Source: Anthonomus grandis grandis
Taxonomy: Eukaryota; Arthropoda; Insecta; Coleoptera; Curculionidae
Direction: 5' to 3'
Assembly: GCF_022605725.1 (NCBI RefSeq)
Contig: NC_065549.1
Location: 16,468,114-16,532,113, forward strand
Length of the DNA stretch: 64,000 nt
The notes beneath the pieces were generated by a model. That model did not search any database, was not told the DNA's origin, and saw only the letters and a program-made list of their open reading frames with translations. The first letter of the stretch is position 1, and each line of letters starts with the position of its first letter. The translations under genes were made by a program, and so were the position numbers. This document shows positions 57,390-64,000 of this stretch, one piece after another.

Positions 57390-58333
57390 TTAAAATTAAC
57401 AACGATATGACAGCCGACCAGAAATTTAGACTTATAAATCAGGTAATGACAATTCTGTATCTTCACCTGACCGTTGCTTCGTCAAAAAATATTATCCATT
57501 TTACAAAATTATTATTATGATTACATAATTGCTGCATTTGCTCACAAAATTCATTTCGGCGATCAAAATCATCTTCCGATAGCTCTTAAAGTGAGAGTAT
57601 TTTATAAGGGTGGAAATTTGCTTGTTTCAATACTTTATGCACAGTAGATCGCGATAAATTAACATTTGAAGCCTTGCCTGTGATTGTGGCTTTAGGAATT
57701 ACTTGGACCGTTAACAGAACATTAAGCTTATTTTCTTCAGTTATTAAACCTCGACCAGCTTTTTGAGTATCCCGAACATGCCCAAATTTACGAAACTTTG
57801 CTTGAACTCTGCTTACCATGCTTTGGCTAATAGGCGACCGATAAGGATGAGTTGCATTAAACAACTGAACCACCTCCTTTTGAGTACGCGACATATCTCC
57901 AAAACCAATCATGCACAAGATTTCGATTCTCTCACGTTCGGTTAATTTTTTCATATTTCATACAATAACAGTAGGTAATAAAGTGTAGTTACTAATAAAA
58001 CGCAGGATGACACTACTTTCGCCTCTCAAAAAGAATAAGCACCACTTGCAAATGTAAAAATACTTCAAATAGTTGCACCAAAATACATTCACTTTTTGAC
58101 ACTGACAACAATAACGACAGCAACAACTAATCAACCAACATTTAATTTAGATAGAAAATAGTTTTAAATTTTATCATAATTTTTCGTTCAAAATTGCTCA
58201 TGTAGCCACTATTCATTTGTACCATACCTATCCTTCGAAAAAAAAGCGTTCTTTCTGATTCTGCATTAAAAAATTGTAGTATCCATTTAAAAAACATATT
58301 GATGACGTCATTTTTTTTTTTTGAATCACCTTG
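57390..58333 (-). mobile_element. mariner-related element, copy 3 (diverged, 3'-truncated)
   Basis: Sits in ZP intron 2. The right end is a TIR-like CAAGGTGATTCAAAAAAA (inverted, ending 58333) next to TA. Like the other copies it has a TGACGTCAT word just inside. Only the transposase front is present (57954 to about 57390); no left TIR was found. It belongs to a related but separate subfamily from copies 1 and 2. Confidence 0.7.
57400..57954 (-). pseudogene. mariner-related transposase, N-terminal half
   Basis: The 122-codon frame 57954-57586 gives MKKLTERERIEILCMIGFGD, QKEVVQLFNATHPYRSPISQ (first helix-turn-helix), RVQAKFRKFGHVRDTQKAGR and LSRSTVHKVLKQANFHPYKI (second helix-turn-helix). A shift then leads to an EDDFDRRNEFCEQMQQ-like stretch (about 57530-57585) and to FDEAT near 57470, the first catalytic motif. 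Nothing of the rest is seen. It shares the overall layout of copy 2 but with clear divergence. Confidence 0.78.
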
Positions 58334-58335
58334 TA

Positions 58336-58457
58336 TATTTAATTTCCACGTAGAAAAATCCTAAACCAAATATTAAAATCGACAGGTTAGGGCATTTTTT
58401 TTAGAAACGGTCCATTTCATTTTTATTGAATTTATCCGCTACTTTACGGATGCACTG
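58336..58457 (-). repeat. 122-bp mariner-associated flank, copy 3 (diverged)
   Basis: Inverted and more diverged relative of 3401-3522. It ends in CACTG-TA at 58453-58459 and shares the ATTGAATTTAT word. It abuts the N-terminal end of copy 3 at the same distance. Confidence 0.55.
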
Positions 58458-59016
58458 TATATTGTAACAACTACCAGGGATACGATCTCCAATAATCCTG
58501 AGAAATCATTATTCAAATTTTAAAGTTTTTTATATTAGTTATTTCATATTTTTTTCCATTCACTTTAAACATATTTTCCTGAATATTTCTGTATTATTTT
58601 AAACTACATTCAAGCAAATCATAAATTCTCCAAAAAGTCCTTTGTTTGCCTGTCCTGGATGAAAACGTCCGTACAGAAAACCATATATAATTCTATTCTA
58701 TTTTAAACCAGAAAACCAGTTAAAAACGTAAACAACAGAAACAACTACCCAAATGAAGACAAATATGCCGCAGAGACTTTCCAGCTTTTTTTCCACAAGT
58801 TTTTACCGCTATTTTTACGTCTGACTCTGACAATTTGCTGTCGTGTCCAATTTAGAAATTTCCAGGATTTCATTTTAAACCGAGTTACACTAATTTATCA
58901 TTGAGTTATTTCCGAAAATAGAAAACTGTTTGCTGTTTAAATGTTGAATGGGGTTAATTATCCTGCCTGGCATAGTTTGATAATCAATTAAGTACCGAAT
59001 TTATTGTTTATTTTAG
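58458..59016. other. ZP intron 2, remaining part
   Basis: No repeat recognised. It ends in a T-rich tract and TTTTAG acceptor at 59016. Confidence 0.5.
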
Positions 59017-59247
59017 AGATTTAGAGACAACCACAAGCTTAATTGGTATGGCCCCTCAACCTAACATAACAGTAGGGGTACGTCAAGCAGGCAAATTAGT
59101 AACGGGAGAACTCAATGTGTCGCCTGGCACTCCATTACAAATGGAAATTTCCCTAGATCCAGTATCTACATCTATATATGGACTTCTAGTGACGCATATG
59201 CAAGTATCTGACACAAAGAGCCAGGAGGAAACTATTATCTATAATGG
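59017..59247 (+). CDS. ZP-domain protein, exon C (start of ZP-C)
   Basis: The first base completes an Ile codon with exon B, then DLETTTSLIGMAPQPNITVG, VRQAGKLVTGELNVSPGTPL, QMEISLDPVSTSIYGLLVTH and MQVSDTKSQEETIIYNG. This is the ZP-C start; V.V.tD....t.i.i.nGC is its hallmark, and the next residue (C) would be in the following exon. The acceptor TTATTTTAG ends at 59016 and the donor GTACGT begins at 59248. The exon leaves two bases (GG) over. The next exon, with the remaining ZP-C cysteines, any furin site and the membrane segment, must lie beyond the window. Confidence 0.9.
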
Positions 59248-60150
59248 GTACGTAGAAAACTTCTTTATGTGATAAATATGTCAACGTATTAAAATTTATT
59301 ACACCTATTAGAATTGGGAGCGCGCTGAATTCTCTGTCAATAGCATAGGGGCAAAAACAAAGAATTAAAGTTTTTCTAATCACTAAATGGTCATTAATTT
59401 ATTACACTCTGACAGCGTCCGGGGGTATAAACTTTTTCTATTTATCACGATAGATGTATCCAAACAAGTTTTTCTTCCATTGAGAATAAAGGATTTTATT
59501 TAGTTTGATTTATGAATGTTAGGTTATATAAGGATTTACATCTATGTAACTGATTAAACCCTTTTAATTCCATCAATATGATTTTTAAACATACATTAAG
59601 CATAATATTTATTTTATTTTAAATATTTTTTGCTATAAATATATAGACCTAATAATAGCAAAATTTGGTTCATAATTCACTAAAAATATAATCGTATTTA
59701 ATGGTAAAACATGTTCCGAATAAAAACATTCAAAACAACCTTCAGACTAATAATGGGTATTTTATTTTAACATGCAATCGATGACAATTAACGTGCAATA
59801 GAAGATCATAAATAAAGCCTTTAGGTAAAAAAAAAATCACAATGCGTTACCGATTCTTCGATTTCCCACTTGCAAAAAAAAAACAAAAAAGCAAACTATA
59901 ACAAAAACTATCCCCTAATAAGGACAGTTTTTTATTATAAACATAGCACATGGCCCAACTCGTGATTCATCGGACGTCCCAATTTTATATTTCCGCCAGT
60001 CCTCTTTCGCCTTTCGTCCTTCTCTACGTTCAATTTGAGTCGAACTCTATTTAGAAGCCAGAGAGTAGGAGACACGCCGTCCTTTTTATTTTAATATGTG
60101 ACTTTGAGATTTAGTATTGTACATAATACATTTATTTCCATACTTCAGAC
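59248..60150. other. Start of the next ZP intron
   Basis: AT-rich up to about 59930. The less AT-rich stretch 59940-60100 may be the 5' untranslated region of the LINE that follows. Confidence 0.4.
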
Positions 60151-60167
60151 CTCATATAATCTTTTGT

Positions 60168-60301
60168 TATGGCAATCTGTTATAAATGTAATTAGGACTG
60201 TGTTCCAAAAGATAATAAATCACTGGCTTTTGAATTTCCCTGCGACATTTGTCGAAGAGTAATATGTGCAGACTGCACCAAAGTTAGAGAATCTGAAGAG
60301 C
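60168..60301 (+). pseudogene. LINE ORF1 zinc finger, first half
   Basis: CYKC, then CDIC and CADC, give the PHD/C2-type cysteine spacing common in ORF1 of some insect LINEs. A stop replaces one residue (N*DC). The final Cys pair (FCSDC) lies at about 62724-62738 beyond the inserted element. Confidence 0.55.
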
Positions 60302-62671
60302 ACAGGGGAAAAACGCGTTAAGACGTTTTCTTTACAAATTCGGTTTATATCTGATTTTATAAATTTTGGGCAGTACTTCTGAAACAATACCAGGTAAAAG
60401 CGTGATATGTCAGGCATTATAATAAAAATAAATATTCATATGCAGGGAAATAACGTGGTAAGTCCGCGCGGTGAAAGGTGAAAACGTGTTAAATCATGTC
60501 GAAAACCACGCGTGGTGGGGTGGTTTTTTCATTTTAATGTTGCGATTATGGCAAGGTGTACTAAATATTTAAGGTACCAGTTTTGGATTAAAAAGTGGTT
60601 TCAGTTTAGTTTTAAAACTTCTAAAATAAAATTTTCTAATTGTAAAATATTTTGTGATGGATTCAAAAGTCTGTGGGTTAGAAAAACCTATTAACGCTAA
60701 GAAAAATACCTTAACTAGCTGTATGAGAGATGCCACAAAAAAGCTGAGGTTGACATATAACAGAGCCTGTTTATCAATACGCAAGATAAAATGTTTTGAA
60801 ATTACATATAACTATGGAAGAGAGAACGCAAATTTTTCAAGACTTTTATCTAATGGATTATTGGAATGCACAGTCCAATTTCTCAAAGGCGCCCAGACAG
60901 TCAGAAGAACAAAGCACTTTAAAAAGCAGCTCTTTCATTTACAAAGTCCGATTTATGCATGGGTACGTGGCAACTAAAGTGCAGGTCTGTAAGAAAGCTT
61001 TTATATCGCTACATGGATTAACTGGACGTAGGATTGAGACAATACAGCGTAGTATGCAGGTCTCTGGAAATGGTCCTGTGGATAAAAGGGGTAAACATTT
61101 AAACAGGAAACACAACGACAGTCAGCGATGCTGTGAAAACACTTATTTTTAATCACATTAAAGCATTCAAGGGCAGATAAAGCCATTATGGAATGAAAAT
61201 TATGAACTGGAAGTTATACCGTAAAATATTTTGCACCAAATTCAATATTGCCTTTGGCTATCCACGCAGTGATTCCTGCAGTACGTGCGATAACTTTAAA
61301 GTTCAAATAGATATATGTCAAAATAAACTAAAAATTAAAAAGCTACAGGTAGCACAAAATCTACATTTAACCAAAGCCGACGAATTTCAATCTAAAAAAA
61401 AAAAGCGCGATTAGAAAGTCGACAAAATGCAGAGCTTGAAGCATTATGCATAGACTATGGAAGAAACTTATTTATTCCGAACATCAGTACTAATAACGTA
61501 TATTATAGTCGTCAGTTTTTCGTTCATTGTCCATAGATTGTCAGATTCTGAAGTACTGTTTTATTCATAATTAGAAAATATTGGAAAAAAAGGTGCCAAT
61601 GAAGTAAGCTCTTTTTTCTTTGATTACACAAGCAATAAATTACCTACGGAGGTAAAATATTTAAAAGTGTTTTGTGATTCTTGCGCAGGTCAAAACAAGA
61701 ATTACACGTTTCTTAAATTTGTGTATTTCTTTGTTCATTACCATCCTATGTCCAAACTTAAGTCTGTAACAATAACATTTCCTATTATAATATAAGGACA
61801 AGGGGCTATTAATTGGAAAATGTCGAGCAGAAGTTGCAGAAGACTGGTTTGGGAAAAATGCTCGAGTGAAAAATGCACCGTTTAAAGTTAAGAGACTTAA
61901 AAAACAGATTTTTAATGAGACACTAAAACAAATGTTTGCCAGTAATGTATGTTAAAAAATGTCTGTTCAAAACAAGACCAATCAAGGAGTTAATCAAGGA
62001 GTTAAAGGTGAACAAAAATTAGCCCCGACTATTATTTCATTGAAATATCTACAATGGTTCATTAGAATCGTCAGTGATAATAAAAAAAAACGAATTACTG
62101 GATAATGAAAAACGAATTACTGGACCTCGTCTTCAGAATGGACAATTTCGTCATCTAGCAAGTGCTTACGATGGTAAGAATTTTTTATTATAAACGACTA
62201 TAGTTAAAATTTATATTGATGTCCCTTTTTTAGATGATCTACCGATATCGGCTAAAAAATGGAAAGATCCCGCAAGTTACAATAGTTTTGTACACTAGAA
62301 ACGCGCAGGTTTTTCGAGTCCCTAAGGCACATATGAATAGTTAAATATCTAACAATACTTACCTTGTAAAATACCTGATATAAAATAAACATATTGATTA
62401 CATTTTGTGTTTCAATACACTGGAAAAAACGTGTTAAGTCATGACATCACGTTTCTTTATTGCTTTTTTTATAATTACCCAAAATCATTATTTTAAAAAA
62501 TCTTTTAAGTATAATGTTAAAGAAATTTGTAGGATGTTACACTTGTATAGCAAATTTTACTTACAAGCTTTAAAAAGAGTATGGAATGAAATTTTTGGAA
62601 ATTATAGCGTTTTTAAACTTGAATTTCGTTTTCTGAAAGATTTGACAAATATGACTTTTCACGGTCTTCCC
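60302..62671 (+). mobile_element. DUF7869-type element, copy 2 (different family)
   Basis: Lies between the two halves of the LINE zinc finger. The left edge (CAGGGGAAAAACGCGTTAAG) resembles the inverted right edge (TAGGGGAAGACCGTGAAAAG). The word GAAAA(A)CGYGTTAA recurs at 60303, 60483 and 62424. The edges are weak, so the exact ends are uncertain. It codes for a plus-strand protein of the same family as the 7453-10008 element. Confidence 0.5.
60660..62298 (+). pseudogene. DUF7869-like protein, copy 2, broken
   Basis: Plus-strand relic. N to C: MEERTQIFQDFYLMDYWNAQ (60813-60872), ATKVQVCKKAFISLHGLTGR and RIETIQRSMQVSGNGPVDKR (60970-61090). KFNIAFGYPRSDSCSTCDNF (61240-61300) matches the Cys pair region of copy 1. 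The core FCDSCAGQNKNYTFLKF (61671-61722) corresponds to YSDNCWGQNKNHTM there. Late parts include NAPFKVKRLKKQIFNETLKQ (61875-61935). A probable intron with GTAAGAA donor near 62174 and TTTTTTAG acceptor at 62234 precedes a last exon DDLPISAKKWKDPASYNSFV ending at about 62298. Several stops and frameshifts make it non-functional. Confidence 0.65.
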
Positions 62672-63470
62672 CTAGGGTCTTCATCTGAAATAAAAGTTAA
62701 TTCTTAAAGCCAGATCACTTTCACACTTTTGCTCTGACTGCATTCGCTTAACTTTTAAAGGCATGTCTGAAATGAATAAGCGACTCTCAAATTATGAAAA
62801 GGAAATAAAGAAGAATCGCACTAAAGTGGAGGATATGGTAAACAGATTAAATATACAGAGGATAAGCCTAAACAAATTCAGAAGGCAAGAATTGATAAAA
62901 CTAAGGCTTCTGCCTTAAAAGATTAGAAAGAAAAGACCAAGCTGTCTTGAGAATTATGTGGATGTAAATATAAAGGGTATATATGAAGAAAACTCTCTAT
63001 ACAATCTTAAATGCTCTATTACTGCAAATGTTTCCAAAGCACTTCAAAAACAATCACAAGAAATAACAAACCATTTTAAAATTCTGATCGATCGTGTTGT
63101 AAAAGATAGCTCTACAATGCACAAATCTATGATAGAAAAAGGTAACCATATAAGGAAAGGCAATTCCTTATGAAAACAATTTACAAAAGAATTTGGTATT
63201 AACTCACAAAAAGGTAAATCATGCCAATGCAGGCATCAACAAAACAGATATTGAACAGATTTATTAACTTAGTCAAATATAGCAATACAGTTGCTGGCAA
63301 TTCTTCAAAAAAGACTTTAAGACAGAAGAATAAAAACCTCATAATTGGTCAAAAAACGTTGGACAATATTCCTGGAAATCTGAGGGCATCTACACCTTAA
63401 CTTTGGTCAATTTTTTTTATTGAGGCTACTGACTTTAGGTCTGAAAAATGTAAAACTTTTAAAGTTAATA
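62672..63470 (+). pseudogene. LINE ORF1, second half (coiled coil and C-terminus)
   Basis: After the last zinc-finger pair comes a charged helix MSEMNKRLSNYEKEIKKNRT (62764-62823), a likely coiled coil. The frame 62958-63173 continues with NVSKALQKQSQEITNHFKIL. KTFKVNTAKKLEDKLLRPIK (about 63450-63510) resembles the C-terminal F.V.v....e.ll....WP segment of such ORF1 proteins. Stops are frequent. Confidence 0.5.
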
Positions 63471-63639
63471 CAGCCAAAAAACTAGAAGATAAACTGCTGC
63501 GACCAATAAAGTGGCCACTATACATAGCTGTGAAGAAATTAAGTTTTTTATGTTCCCAATATCAGCGGAACCAAAAATTAGCATCCAATTCCTTTAGACC
63601 AAGTAGCTTTAGCATATTCAAGAGAAACTACATTTAGAC

Positions 63640-64000
63640 AATAGTATAACGTTAGCCAACTTGAATACAGGAAGCATTCGCCTTAAATCAGAATTGGAAC
63701 ATTTTTTAAATTTTCTGGGGTTTCCTGAAATTGTATGCATTACAGGAACCTAACTGACTGTCATGAAATGTACCTGTTTTAAACTTAACACCTAAATGAT
63801 GGCAACACACTCCTGCAATACTACAATCTCCTGCTAGTAGTATCGCAATGTTTGTCAGGTCAGAACTTGGAGCTGCTACTCATTTTGGAAATCAAGACTT
63901 CTTATTACCAAATTAGTTTAAATGCGCTGCTACTATGATAAAAACTGTGACTAATTTTAAATTCGTAGTGTGTTGTCTGTATCGTCTCTCGAGTTCTGAT
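63640..64000 (+). pseudogene. LINE ORF2 endonuclease, beginning
   Basis: FPEIVCITET-like residues at about 63722-63750 (read as PEIVCITGT) are the start of an apurinic-type endonuclease; the catalytic E is altered or frame-damaged. AMFVRSELGAATHFGNQDFL (63848-63907) is the conserved ...vFVrsdLga..hfg region. VVCCLYR (63966-63990) matches the .v..vYRpP block. It continues beyond the window. Confidence 0.65.

Larger units (their letters stand above)
60150..64000 (+). mobile_element. LINE with zinc-finger ORF1, split by a transposon
   Basis: ORF1 starts with a zinc finger, MAICYKCN.DCVPKD and CDICRRVICADCTKV (60168-60285). The frame breaks off at 60302, where another element begins, and resumes near 62672 with SSSEIKV, ILKARSLSHFCSDCIRLTF and a coiled coil. 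ORF2's endonuclease front appears from about 63650. The element runs off the window. Confidence 0.6.

Overview
This is a eukaryotic window: strongly AT-rich, with GT..AG introns and dense decayed transposable elements. The element mix (mariner, Tc1, Tigger/pogo, piggyBac, several LINE clades, 360-bp satellite) and a cuticle-type ZP-domain gene point to an insect, possibly a beetle. There is no operon, rRNA, tRNA or CRISPR.

The only host gene I can support is a ZP-domain protein on the + strand. Three exons are visible (45820-46031, 56435-56589, 59017-59247), with matching splice phases and introns of about 10.4 and 2.4 kb. Its earlier exons and its C-terminal exons are not recognisable here. 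Sequence from 59248 to the window end is presumably its next intron.

Layout: 1-2790, two LINE fragments tail to tail. 3401-4861, a mariner-like element. 6300-7080, a LINE 3' end. 7453-10008, a TIR element coding for a DUF7869-like protein. 13080-15540, a LINE with ORF1 and endonuclease. 17430-17760 and 19830-20384, DUF4817 and Tc1 relics. 21420-27540, jockey-like RT pieces, one of them split by a Tigger element at 25066-27440. 27.5-31 kb, very AT-rich DNA. 31.08-31.5 kb, a foldback element. 32.15-33.66 kb, the 3' half of an RNase H LINE. 35.5-37.72 kb, a jockey LINE. 38.7-39.35 kb, a transposase relic. 40.2-42.3 kb, an APE LINE. 43.26-44.6 kb, a satellite array.

Within ZP intron 1 lie three copies of an R2-like LINE, another LINE 3' end, a TTAA-flanked piggyBac, and a second mariner. 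That mariner is split by a 233-bp foldback insertion with a hammerhead-ribozyme-like core. Intron 2 holds a third, diverged mariner. The last 4 kb hold a LINE whose ORF1 zinc finger is split by a second DUF7869-like element.

Nearly all mobile-element reading frames carry stops or frameshifts. The Tigger and piggyBac copies are the best preserved. The most interesting items are the hammerhead-like foldback insertion, the DUF7869-type elements with repeated subterminal motifs, the shared ~122-bp flank of three mariner copies, and several perfect short hairpins, one of which is clearly a templated inverted duplication.
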